Counted from the first letter of the stretch, positions 1 to 5,395 are shown. The stretch: DNA of 8,250 nt from an uncultured Nitrospinaceae bacterium (GCA_938073925.1 CALJGH010000180.1:1-8250), one strand, 5' to 3'. A program made the numbers and translations. The notes: generated by a model not told the origin, from the sequence alone.

Positions 1-90
1 TTCAGCTGAAAATCAGAATTTTCAATTTTTCTGAGGGATAATATCAGAGGTCTCCCATATCTTTAATTATGGAGTGGGAAGTAAAAACAA

Positions 91-120
91 TTGCGTTGAT
101 GTGGGCGAATTAGATATGAT
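91..120 (+). promoter_or_regulatory. Possible sigma70-type promoter for the ferredoxin gene
   Basis: TTGCGT at 91-96 and TATGAT at 115-120 are separated by 18 bp. The -10 hexamer matches the TATAAT consensus at five of six positions, but the -35 matches at only three. Transcription would start near 127, about 27 bases before the ferredoxin ATG. Nothing else in bases 1-153 resembles a gene. The stretch is AT-rich and holds a 10-bp palindrome at 1-10 and a weak inverted repeat (13-18 with 29-34). Confidence 0.35.
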
Positions 121-153
121 CCCTAAGTCACTAAACCTACAGAAAAGTCGACC

Positions 154-444
154 ATGCTAAAAGTTCGTTTTGAAAAAGAAAACCGTACCATTGAGGTGGA
201 AACTGGGGAAAACCTGCGGGAAGCCGCGATTCGAAACAAATTCAGTATCTACCCTCACATCACTAAAATTCTCAACTGTCGGGGGCGGGGTTTATGCACT
301 ACCTGCACAGTACAGGTTTTATCCGGTAATCTCGATCCAAAAAATGAGACCGAAAACGATAAACTGAGTAAGAAACCCGATGATTTTCGCATGGCCTGTC
401 AGGTGACGGTCACGGATGGTCTCGTTGTCCGCACCAACCCCTGA
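154..444 (+). CDS. [2Fe-2S] ferredoxin
   Basis: This is a small soluble electron carrier of 96 residues with the beta-grasp [2Fe-2S] ferredoxin fold. Four cysteines form the expected ligand set: C42, C48 and C51 (spacing C-x5-C-x2-C) and C82 near the C-terminus. The x5 spacing is that of adrenodoxin-like ferredoxins rather than the x4 of plant-type ones. The protein is the usual length for a stand-alone ferredoxin, has no signal peptide and is probably cytoplasmic. The ATG start has no convincing Shine-Dalgarno sequence, only a purine-rich AGAAAAG upstream. It is the first of six co-directional genes, three of which bind or deliver Fe-S clusters, so it may supply electrons for cluster assembly or sulfur metabolism. 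The redox partner cannot be deduced from the sequence. Confidence 0.9.
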   Translation: MLKVRFEKENRTIEVETGENLREAAIRNKFSIYPHITKILNCRGRGLCTTCTVQVLSGNLDPKNETENDKLSKKPDDFRMACQVTVTDGLVVRTNP

Positions 445-472
445 TTCTCACCCCTGTTTTTTCCGAATGTAT

Positions 473-501
473 TTGACAACCCATCCCGAACACCCCAGAA
501 T
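473..501 (+). promoter_or_regulatory. Promoter placing the start site on the JAMM gene ATG
   Basis: A perfect consensus -35 TTGACA lies at 473-478. After a 17-bp spacer comes CAGAAT at 496-501, which matches the -10 consensus at four of six positions. The predicted transcription start is 507-508, on the ATG at 507. No Shine-Dalgarno sequence is present in 485-506. Together these suggest a second, leaderless transcript beginning at the JAMM protease gene. Whether the promoter is used is inference. Confidence 0.45.
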
Positions 502-506
502 ACTAT

Positions 507-968
507 ATGCCTCCACTTGAGAAAGAACAGTTGGATGAGATCCACCGTCACGCTGTGGAGGAATATCCGTACGAATGTTGCGGAATCGTTGTAGGGGACC
601 CGGATCATAATAATGATAACATTGTCCACCGCTGCGAAAACATTCAAAACAAGCTGCATGAAAAAGATCCCGAAAACTTTACTCGGGATGCACGCACAGC
701 GTATAATATTAGTGCGTTAGAGTTACAAAAGCTTTTGAGCGCGGCAAGTTCTAAGGGTTGGGTCTTTAAGGTGTTATACCACTCCCACCCCGAACACGAT
801 GCCTATTTTTCGGAAGAAGATACTAGAATGGCCCTGTTCGATGGCGAATCGCCCATTTACCCAGGAACCCAATATCTAGTCGTTTCCGTTTATGATGAAA
901 TAATTCGGGACCAGGCATTATTTGGCTGGGACCCGGAAACAAAAACTTTCGAACGGAATCCTTTATAA
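507..968 (+). CDS. JAMM/Mov34 (MPN+, M67 family) zinc metalloprotease
   Basis: This 153-residue protein consists of one JAMM domain and carries the complete JAMM zinc site. E23 sits in the early strand, and H92-S-H94-P is followed ten residues later by D105, giving the canonical H-x-H-P-x10-D. S102 falls within this motif. All catalytic positions are present, so an active metal-dependent isopeptidase/peptidase is expected. Bacterial stand-alone JAMM proteins of this size (Mec/CysO-peptidase-like) commonly cleave a C-terminal extension or an amino-acid adduct from ubiquitin-like sulfur carriers such as CysO, ThiS or MoaD. No such carrier gene is in the window. The gene lies between two ferredoxin genes, 62 bp after the first and 30 bp before the second, which suggests a link to sulfur or Fe-S metabolism. 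It has no signal peptide. The ATG start has no visible ribosome-binding site and may be leaderless. Confidence 0.88.
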   Translation: MPPLEKEQLDEIHRHAVEEYPYECCGIVVGDPDHNNDNIVHRCENIQNKLHEKDPENFTRDARTAYNISALELQKLLSAASSKGWVFKVLYHSHPEHDAYFSEEDTRMALFDGESPIYPGTQYLVVSVYDEIIRDQALFGWDPETKTFERNPL

Positions 969-998
969 TCGGGAATTCGTTATACTGGAGATATTCTT

Positions 999-1250
999 AT
1001 GTCACTGTTAATCACAGAAGATTGTGTTAACTGCGGAGTTTGTGAACCCGAATGCCCTAACGAAGCAATTTCAGAAGGCGATGATATTTTTGTTATCGAT
1101 TGGGAACACTGCACCGAGTGTGTGGGTTGGTATGAAGAAGCTCAATGTGTAGAAGTTTGCCCGGTAGACTGTATTCCAAAAGATCCAGAGCATGAAGAAA
1201 CTAAGGAACAGCTTTTAGAGAAAAAAGAAAACATTGTCAACGGTGGCTAA
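999..1250 (+). CDS. yfhL: YfhL/Alvin-type 2[4Fe-4S] ferredoxin
   Basis: This is a low-potential electron carrier with two [4Fe-4S] clusters, 83 residues long. The first motif is C9-x2-C12-x2-C15-x3-C19-P. The second is C38-x2-C41-x8-C50-x3-C54-P, with the enlarged loop between its second and third cysteines that marks the Allochromatium vinosum ferredoxin group (YfhL in Escherichia coli). An extra cysteine, C58, and a charged helical tail of about 23 residues are also typical of this group, whose reduction potentials are unusually low. The length agrees with the family. The ATG is supported by a GGAG at 987-990, 8 bases upstream. It is probably translated from the same message as the JAMM gene 30 bp before it. 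It is likely cytoplasmic, and its electron donor and acceptor are unknown. Confidence 0.93.
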   Translation: MSLLITEDCVNCGVCEPECPNEAISEGDDIFVIDWEHCTECVGWYEEAQCVEVCPVDCIPKDPEHEETKEQLLEKKENIVNGG

Positions 1251-1260
1251 CTCCAAAAAT

Positions 1261-1283
1261 AAGGACGGGTTCGACCCATCCTT
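1261..1283 (+). terminator. Hairpin after the YfhL-type ferredoxin gene
   Basis: AAGGA and GGGT pair with ACCC and TCCTT around a TCG loop, with one C/A mismatch, giving nine base pairs. It begins 10 bases after the ferredoxin stop codon. Only three T residues follow, interrupted by C, so it is a poor intrinsic terminator. It may instead protect or mark the 3' end of the upstream message. Confidence 0.4.
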
Positions 1284-1284
1284 T

Positions 1285-1300
1285 CAGAGGTTCGCCTCTG
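1285..1300 (+). other. UUCG-loop hairpin before the Nfu gene
   Basis: CAGAGG pairs perfectly with CCTCTG around a TTCG tetraloop. It starts one base after the preceding hairpin, and no T-run follows. The two stem-loops fill most of the 72-bp gap between the 2[4Fe-4S] ferredoxin gene and the NifU-like gene. They could tune mRNA stability or act as a weak terminator pair, and no regulator-binding role is evident. Confidence 0.4.
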
Positions 1301-1322
1301 GCCTTAAAACCTGTTTGATTGA

Positions 1323-1556
1323 ATGGTAGAATCCATGAAAGAAGAAGTCGAAGAAGTCCTGGAAACACTGCGTCCCATGCTCATGGCGGACGGAGGTAAT
1401 GTAGAACTGGTGGACATAGACGATGGCGTCGTTAAATTACGCCTGGTAGGTTCCTGCGCCTCCTGCTCCAGTTCCACTATGACTCTAAAAATGGGAATCG
1501 AAAAAGCACTTAAAAAAGCCGTTCCCATGGTACGCTGTATAGAAGCTGTCGAGTAG
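1323..1556 (+). CDS. NifU C-terminal-domain (Nfu) Fe-S scaffold protein
   Basis: This 77-residue protein is a single Nfu domain that carries a transient [4Fe-4S] cluster and delivers it to client apoproteins. The family signature is clear: a predicted helical N-terminus, then MADGGNVELVD at 21-31, then the cluster-binding C45-x2-C48 inside GSCASCSSSTMTLK. It lacks the N-terminal scaffold and [2Fe-2S] domains of full NifU and the A-type domain of NfuA, so it is the minimal stand-alone form. The start is ambiguous. The ATG at 1323 has no ribosome-binding site, while the ATG at 1335 (residue 5) is preceded by a weak GGTAG and would give the N-terminus usual for short Nfu proteins. No cysteine desulfurase or SufBCD gene is nearby, so it probably serves a Fe-S system encoded elsewhere. 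Confidence 0.92.
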   Translation: MVESMKEEVEEVLETLRPMLMADGGNVELVDIDDGVVKLRLVGSCASCSSSTMTLKMGIEKALKKAVPMVRCIEAVE

Positions 1557-1622
1557 ATCCACTTACAATTTAAACACCGTTTGCCAATTACCTCGCTTTT
1601 TTTCATCAAAAATAAACCATCC

Positions 1623-2138
1623 GTGAAAAGTTCGGTCCATAAAAAAAATTTCCTAGCCATTTCGTGCCTGGCCTTAATTTTTGTTTTGCTTGCCTCTGCT
1701 CAAGCAGCAGAGGAAGAAGGAATGGTAGCCCCCAACTTCACATTAAAAAATCTGAATGGAGAAGAAGTCAGCCTCAGCCAGTTTCGTGGCAAATATGTTC
1801 TGGTAAACTTCTGGGCTACATGGTGCGGACCCTGCAAAGTCGAAATGCCTTCTTTAGAAGCCCTTTACCAACGATTCAAAAATAAAAATTTTGCACTGCT
1901 CGCCATTTCAAATGATATGTTTGGCGCAACGATTGTTAAGCCTTTTGTCAAAGCAAATAATCTCAACTTCACTATCCTTCTCGACCAGCGACTAAAAGCC
2001 AGCAACGCATTTGGTGTGACCAGCCTTCCCTCCACTTTTATGATTAACCCTGAAGGTGAAATTATCGGCGCCCTGTTCGGCGCAGAAGACTGGGCCACGC
2101 CCAGCAATATCCTTTATTTTGAAAACCTTCTCAAATAA
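1623..2138 (+). CDS. Exported TlpA/ResA-like thioredoxin-fold protein
   Basis: This is a periplasmic thiol-disulfide oxidoreductase of the TlpA/ResA branch, 171 residues from the GTG at 1623. The signal peptide has a KSSVHKKN n-region and a hydrophobic core, with likely cleavage after ASAQA around residue 28. The mature domain runs from VAPNFTLKNLNGEEVSL, through the FWATWCGPC active site (C68, C71), to the cis-proline loop SLPSTF (P136). The reading frame is also open from a TTG at 1581. That start would add 14 residues and make an odd, long n-region, so GTG is preferred, though neither has a Shine-Dalgarno sequence. The gene ends 11 bp before the SUMF1-CcdA fusion gene, and its stop codon lies inside that gene's ribosome-binding site. 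The pair is almost certainly translated together, and the CcdA domain is the likely reductant of this CxxC. Targets could be apocytochrome c, a copper chaperone or the SUMF1-like domain. Confidence 0.88.
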   Translation: MKSSVHKKNFLAISCLALIFVLLASAQAAEEEGMVAPNFTLKNLNGEEVSLSQFRGKYVLVNFWATWCGPCKVEMPSLEALYQRFKNKNFALLAISNDMFGATIVKPFVKANNLNFTILLDQRLKASNAFGVTSLPSTFMINPEGEIIGALFGAEDWATPSNILYFENLLK

Positions 2139-2149
2139 AGGATAAACCC

Positions 2150-3898
2150 TTGCCACTTCGCCTAAAATTTTTATCGCTGACTCTCGCAATTTCTTTTCTT
2201 TTCATTTCTTCATCTGGATGGGCTCAGACAGATCACTCCTTGGAACGGGAGATGGTTCATATACCTTCTGGGCATTTTATTTTCGGCACTAATAAAAAAG
2301 ATGAAACCGCCGAAGCACTTTCCATGGGTATCCCCAAACCTTGGTATGTAGATGAAAGTCCTCAACAAAAAATTTTCCTAAAAGGATTTTATATCGACAC
2401 CTTCGAGGTCACTAACGAACGTTATAAAAAATATGTTGATGCTTTAGAAGCCGTCCCGCCTGGCAACTGGAAAAGTAATACTTTTGCTGTAGGGAAGGAC
2501 AAGGAACCGGTCACATGGGTGACTTGGTTCGATGCAGCTAACTTTTGCCAATGGGCAGAAAAAAAATTGCCCACCGAAAAGCAGTGGGAGCGCGCGGCTA
2601 AAGGAACCAATGGCAATGAATATCCGTGGGGAAACGAATTTCAACCCAACATTGCACACCTTTCAAACCGGACCGGTAGCAAGAACAAACCTGTCCCCGT
2701 AGGAAGCTTCCCAAAGTCGGCTAGCAAAGAGGGCATACATGACCTGATAGGAAATGTTTGGGAGTGGGTAGCAGACGACTACAAACCCTATAAAGGCAGC
2801 ACCCATAAAAACGATTACTACGACTCGGGATACAAAATAATTCGCGGCCACTCGGCAAGCGATATCGGCCATTTCCCCATGTATGCGGATGCCATTAAAA
2901 TGTTTGCCCGTAGCGGTTACCGACAATTTTCAAACCCTGATGAGCCAGGACCCGATGTTGGGTTTCGTTGCGCCAGTGAAAACAAACCAACAGTAGCGAA
3001 AACTGGATTATCTTTATTAGGTCAATCCAAAATTTCTACGGCTACAACCGGCACCATTAAAAAACCTGCATCACCAAACACAGCATCGAAAACGGCAGCT
3101 CCGTTCAATCCGTTTGCACCTAAACCCAATCTTCCCGATTCAGGAATTCTGGTCTTAACCCTTCTTGCATTTGTTGCAGGTGTTTTTAGTTTTTTATCCC
3201 CATGCACCTTACCCATCCTGCCCGCTTATTTTGCCGTGACCGCGCAAACCGATCGGACACGCATGGGCATGATGTCACTCGCTTTCTTTTTCGGACTTGC
3301 CAGTCTGTTTGTAGCCATGGGAGCCTCCGCCAGCGTACTCGGGCAATTGTTACGCGACTACATGTTTCAGATTTCGCAAATTGGAGGAGGCGTCGTTGTT
3401 GTATTCGGTGTCATGACCTTATTTGGAAAAGGATTTTCAGGAGCCAGCTTCCAGGGGAAACCGGCTTCTACGTTTATAGGATTCTTCCTGTTCGGTGCCA
3501 CCTTTGCTCTCGGTTGGACTCCGTGTGTTGGCCCCATTCTCTCCAGCATTCTCATGCTGGCGGCTTCTGAAAAAACAGTCTGGCAGGGAATGAACCTTTT
3601 ATTCTTTTACGCAGTCGGACTTGGTCTACCCCTGATCCTAGTCGCCACCTTATGTGGGAACTTGCCTAAAGACGGAATGTTCTGGACTCTGCTTCGCGGC
3701 AAGGGATGGGATATTCCCATCGCAGGAAAAACTATTTTCCTCCACACTACCAATCTGTTCAGTGGAATTTTGTTAATCATATTAGGAATCGTTCTCGCCA
3801 CCGGATACATGACTTATATCAATAGCCTCATCCCCATTGAGATCCAACTCTGGTTCAGCGAATTTGAAGAAGGCGTCCTCCACTGGTTCACCCACTAG
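2150..3898 (+). CDS. Exported SUMF1/FGE-like domain fused to a CcdA-type membrane thiol transporter
   Basis: This 582-residue two-module protein starts at a TTG with a strong AAAGGA (2137-2142) 7 bases upstream. Residues 1-25 are a Sec signal peptide ending near GWA-Q. Residues 34-277 form an FGE-sulfatase (SUMF1) domain: IPSGHF, EVTNERYKKY, WVTWFDAANFCQWA, LPTEKQWERAA, YPWGNEF, LIGNVWEW, IIRGHS and a closing VGFRC. The active-site cysteine pair of true formylglycine-generating enzymes, expected after the RGG-S position, is missing. The only cysteines here are C133 and C274. Residues 278-330 are a Ser/Thr/Pro/Ala/Lys-rich linker. Residues 331-556 are a CcdA/DsbD-like domain with six membrane segments and the redox cysteines C352 (SPCTLPILPAY, helix 1) and C459 (GWTPCVGP, helix 4). 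The CcdA part should pass reducing equivalents from cytoplasmic thioredoxin to the periplasmic thioredoxin encoded just upstream. The SUMF1-like part is probably periplasmic and may bind a substrate or cofactor rather than oxidise cysteine. The frame is continuous, so this is a real fusion as read. Confidence 0.9.
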   Translation: MPLRLKFLSLTLAISFLFISSSGWAQTDHSLEREMVHIPSGHFIFGTNKKDETAEALSMGIPKPWYVDESPQQKIFLKGFYIDTFEVTNERYKKYVDALEAVPPGNWKSNTFAVGKDKEPVTWVTWFDAANFCQWAEKKLPTEKQWERAAKGTNGNEYPWGNEFQPNIAHLSNRTGSKNKPVPVGSFPKSASKEGIHDLIGNVWEWVADDYKPYKGSTHKNDYYDSGYKIIRGHSASDIGHFPMYADAIKMFARSGYRQFSNPDEPGPDVGFRCASENKPTVAKTGLSLLGQSKISTATTGTIKKPASPNTASKTAAPFNPFAPKPNLPDSGILVLTLLAFVAGVFSFLSPCTLPILPAYFAVTAQTDRTRMGMMSLAFFFGLASLFVAMGASASVLGQLLRDYMFQISQIGGGVVVVFGVMTLFGKGFSGASFQGKPASTFIGFFLFGATFALGWTPCVGPILSSILMLAASEKTVWQGMNLLFFYAVGLGLPLILVATLCGNLPKDGMFWTLLRGKGWDIPIAGKTIFLHTTNLFSGILLIILGIVLATGYMTYINSLIPIEIQLWFSEFEEGVLHWFTH

Positions 3899-3904
3899 CG
3901 TGGG
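3891..3904 (+). other. Hairpin enclosing the fusion gene stop codon
   Basis: CCCAC at 3891-3895 and GTGGG at 3900-3904 can form a five-base-pair stem around the loop TAGC. The loop contains the TAG stop codon of the SUMF1-CcdA gene. In the second repeat copy (3984 onward) the right arm is altered to GTCGA, so the stem is not conserved. Confidence 0.35.
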
Positions 3905-3946
3905 AGGCTATAGGTCGATTCTCGTTCTGTAAAACAATAATCCACA

Positions 3947-3967
3947 AGCTTCTGGATAGAAGTTTTT
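3947..3967 (+). terminator. Possible weak intrinsic terminator after the fusion gene
   Basis: CTTCT (3949-3953) pairs with AGAAG (3958-3962) around GGAT. Adjacent A-T and G-T pairs extend the stem to about eight pairs, and a run of five T residues (3963-3967) follows. An outer CCACA (3942-3946) / TGTGG (3972-3976) pair could form an alternative, longer structure. It lies 49 bases past the stop codon. The AT-rich stem makes it weak, and the equivalent stem is degraded in repeat copy 2. Confidence 0.4.
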
Positions 3968-4069
3968 CCTCTGTGGTGAGCAACCCACTAGCGTCGAGGC
4001 AATAGGTCATTCCCACTCTGCGAAGCAAAAGCCCTCAAGCTCCTAGATAAAATTTTTGCCATGCGGGCA

Positions 4070-4099
4070 TTGTCAAAATGGGTTGAATTTTGTTAAGAT
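4070..4099 (+). promoter_or_regulatory. Possible sigma70-type promoter of the lipoprotein gene
   Basis: TTGTCA at 4070-4075 (five of six to the -35 consensus) and TAAGAT at 4094-4099 (four of six to the -10) are separated by 18 bp. The predicted start is near 4106, about 23 bases before the ATG at 4129. The -35 lies just past the end of repeat copy 2. This position also argues against the upstream in-frame TTG at 4090 as a start codon. Confidence 0.45.
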
Positions 4100-4128
4100 A
4101 TGGAGATTTATATCTATCAAATGGAACT

Positions 4129-4605
4129 ATGAAATTCATCACTAAAATTTTAATACTCTCTCTGCTGACTCTACCGGCTTGTTCGGGAGTGGGTTCGCTT
4201 ACTAAAAAACGCTACCAAAATGCAGAAAACACCATAGTCATTATAGATATGACATCCAGAGGTTATGAGTTGCAGAATGCGGGCTCGCAATTGCAAAGCG
4301 CCGTAGAGGATGCAATGATAGAAACCAGTTATGCCCTTGCAGGTAAAAGTGCTCGCTACCGTCTAAAATATAAAGTTCTCGAATACGATGAAGGTAGCCG
4401 TGCTCTACGAATCGCATCCATGGGATTTTCTGATTCGGCAAAATCAAAATTAAGAGTCAAAGTGGGACTTTTCGATGGTCGCGATATGGTCGGTGCATGG
4501 GAAGTTAACTCCTGGGTAGCAGGTGGGCCTACCGGCGGCACTGAAATAAAATTGTTTGAACGTGCAGCTAAAGAAATCACGAGTCATCTTCGAGGCGACT
4601 TCTAA
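4129..4605 (+). CDS. Putative lipoprotein of unknown function
   Basis: This 158-residue protein has a clear lipoprotein signal peptide. MKFITK is followed by a hydrophobic stretch and the lipobox LPAC, giving lipidation at C18. Serine follows the cysteine, which by the E. coli +2 rule would favour the outer membrane. The mature protein is a single small alpha/beta-looking domain: a strand (TIVIIDM), a helix (LQSAVEDAMIETSYALAG), several strands (ARYRLKYKVLEYD, SKLRVKVGLFDGRD, GAWEVNSWV), a Gly/Thr loop (AGGPTGGTE) and a final helix (FERAAKEITSHLRG). The layout resembles DUF4410/DUF4136-like envelope lipoproteins, but I cannot assign a family firmly. ATG at 4129 is chosen because it begins the signal peptide. 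The frame is open from a TTG at 4090, but that would put 13 unsuitable residues ahead of it. It appears to be a single-gene unit and converges on the minus-strand gene ending at 4634. Confidence 0.75.
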   Translation: MKFITKILILSLLTLPACSGVGSLTKKRYQNAENTIVIIDMTSRGYELQNAGSQLQSAVEDAMIETSYALAGKSARYRLKYKVLEYDEGSRALRIASMGFSDSAKSKLRVKVGLFDGRDMVGAWEVNSWVAGGPTGGTEIKLFERAAKEITSHLRGDF

Positions 4606-4633
4606 TCCCCCAGCATTACTCGCTTGTTTTCCC

Positions 4634-5350
4634 TCAACCAACATCTTTCGCGCAACGAAAACCAATAAAATTAAGTTTGGACTCAGGGTTCATCCAGTTT
4701 CTAAAATAGGTGGGTGAAAATTTTATTGTGATATGGGTCTGCAACAATCCGCCGCGTATAATTTTAAATTGATCGCGCTCGTTTTCAGGTTGTCCTGAAT
4801 AAGTATATCCTTCGCCAATCCATTCCCATACATTATGCCCCATTCCATAAACGCCATAGGGACTGATCCATTCCTTTCTCTTGTCTACCGGCTCAGAAAT
4901 GAAACCTGAAAATCCGTTATTTGGATGACCGGAAAATACTCTCCACGGCCATTTTCTGCCATCCGTACCTCTCGCCGCTTTTTCCCATTCGATCTCTGTT
5001 GGCAAACGCTTACCGCTTGCTTGGCAATATTCCAACGAGTCCGAATAGGAAACATGCGTCACCGGGTAAGTTGCCGACTTAAGATGAAAGCTATGCTCTG
5101 AGCGAAAATTTTTGTACTGTTCATGGCTCACTTCATAACGGTCAATGAGGTAGGCGTTCGAAGCCACGGCAATACCCAGCCGTGTTCGAGGTTCTTCTTT
5201 ATGACCCATAATAAAATCCCCGGCGGGTATATAAACCATCCCATCAGGAACCTGAACATCAGCAGGAACATCCACCTTAATTTGTTTTACTTCATGCGAG
5301 TCGCAAGCAAAAAGAAAACAACAGAGAAGAATTAAAGTAAAAAGCTTCAT
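4634..5350 (-). CDS. SUMF1/FGE-like lipoprotein
   Basis: This 238-residue envelope protein has a lipoprotein signal peptide: MKLFTL, a hydrophobic core and lipobox LFAC, with lipidation at C16. Aspartate at +2 would be an inner-membrane retention signal in E. coli. The rest is one FGE-sulfatase domain: VYIPAGDFIMG, DRYEVSHEQYKNF, YPVTHVSYSDSLEYCQ, KRLPTEIEWEKAARG, WPW, GHNVWEW, IIRGGLL and FIGFRC. As in the other SUMF1-like protein of this window, the FGE catalytic cysteines after RGG are absent, so formylglycine formation is unlikely. Structural, substrate-binding or altered catalytic roles are possible. A TTG at 5359 would add three residues, but the ATG at 5350 gives a normal signal peptide. 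No good ribosome-binding site is visible. It follows the molybdoenzyme gene by 58 bp and is probably the last gene of the dap operon. Confidence 0.85.
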   Translation of the reverse strand: MKLFTLILLCCFLFACDSHEVKQIKVDVPADVQVPDGMVYIPAGDFIMGHKEEPRTRLGIAVASNAYLIDRYEVSHEQYKNFRSEHSFHLKSATYPVTHVSYSDSLEYCQASGKRLPTEIEWEKAARGTDGRKWPWRVFSGHPNNGFSGFISEPVDKRKEWISPYGVYGMGHNVWEWIGEGYTYSGQPENERDQFKIIRGGLLQTHITIKFSPTYFRNWMNPESKLNFIGFRCAKDVG

Positions 5351-5380
5351 GATGAACAAATATGGGTGGATTTATTCTCT

Positions 5381-5395
5381 CCGGGCAAGCCCCGG
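5381..5395 (-). other. GC-rich hairpin between the molybdoenzyme and SUMF1-like genes
   Basis: CCGGG and CCCGG form a perfect five-base-pair stem around a five-base loop. It lies in the 58-bp gap between the molybdoenzyme stop codon and the SUMF1-like lipoprotein start. No T-run follows on the minus strand, so it is not a standard terminator. It could reduce expression of, or stabilise, the distal message. Confidence 0.3.

Larger units (their letters stand above)
3891..4067 (+). repeat. Degenerate tandem direct repeat, period about 92 bp
   Basis: Copy 1 spans roughly 3891-3983 and copy 2 roughly 3984-4067. Both begin with the identical 11-mer CCCACTAGCGT (3891 and 3984). Matching blocks then follow in the same order at offsets of 90-92: GAGGC (3904/3996), ATAGGTC (3910/4002), CAAGCT (3945/4036), GATA (3955/4046) and TTTTT (3963/4053). 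The similarity is imperfect, with small gaps. Copy 1 begins inside the last codons of the upstream gene, and no open reading frame explains the element. It may be an old duplication of the gene's 3' end and trailer, or two members of a dispersed intergenic repeat family. Confidence 0.7.

Noticed and set aside
1..34. A 10-bp palindrome (1-10) and an inverted repeat (13-18 with 29-34), considered as an operator or terminator.
   Set aside because: Arms are short, the loop is AT-rich, and no upstream gene is visible to terminate. The signal is too weak to call.
450..461. The T-run after the first ferredoxin gene, considered as an intrinsic terminator.
   Set aside because: The preceding sequence forms only a four-base-pair stem with a seven-base loop, which is not enough for a terminator.
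1581..1622. N-terminal extension of the thioredoxin gene from a TTG at 1581.
   Set aside because: It would give an unusually long signal-peptide n-region and has no ribosome-binding site. GTG at 1623 yields a normal signal peptide.
3202..3570. A 122-codon plus-strand reading frame inside the CcdA region.
   Set aside because: It is an out-of-frame shadow of the membrane domain. Its composition is not protein-like and the CcdA motifs are in the other frame.
4090..4128. Start of the lipoprotein gene at TTG 4090.
   Set aside because: It would place 13 residues before a standard lipoprotein signal, and it lies within or ahead of the probable promoter.
4606..4633. The gap between the convergent genes, considered as a bidirectional terminator.
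   Set aside because: No inverted repeat of useful length was found in the 28 bp.
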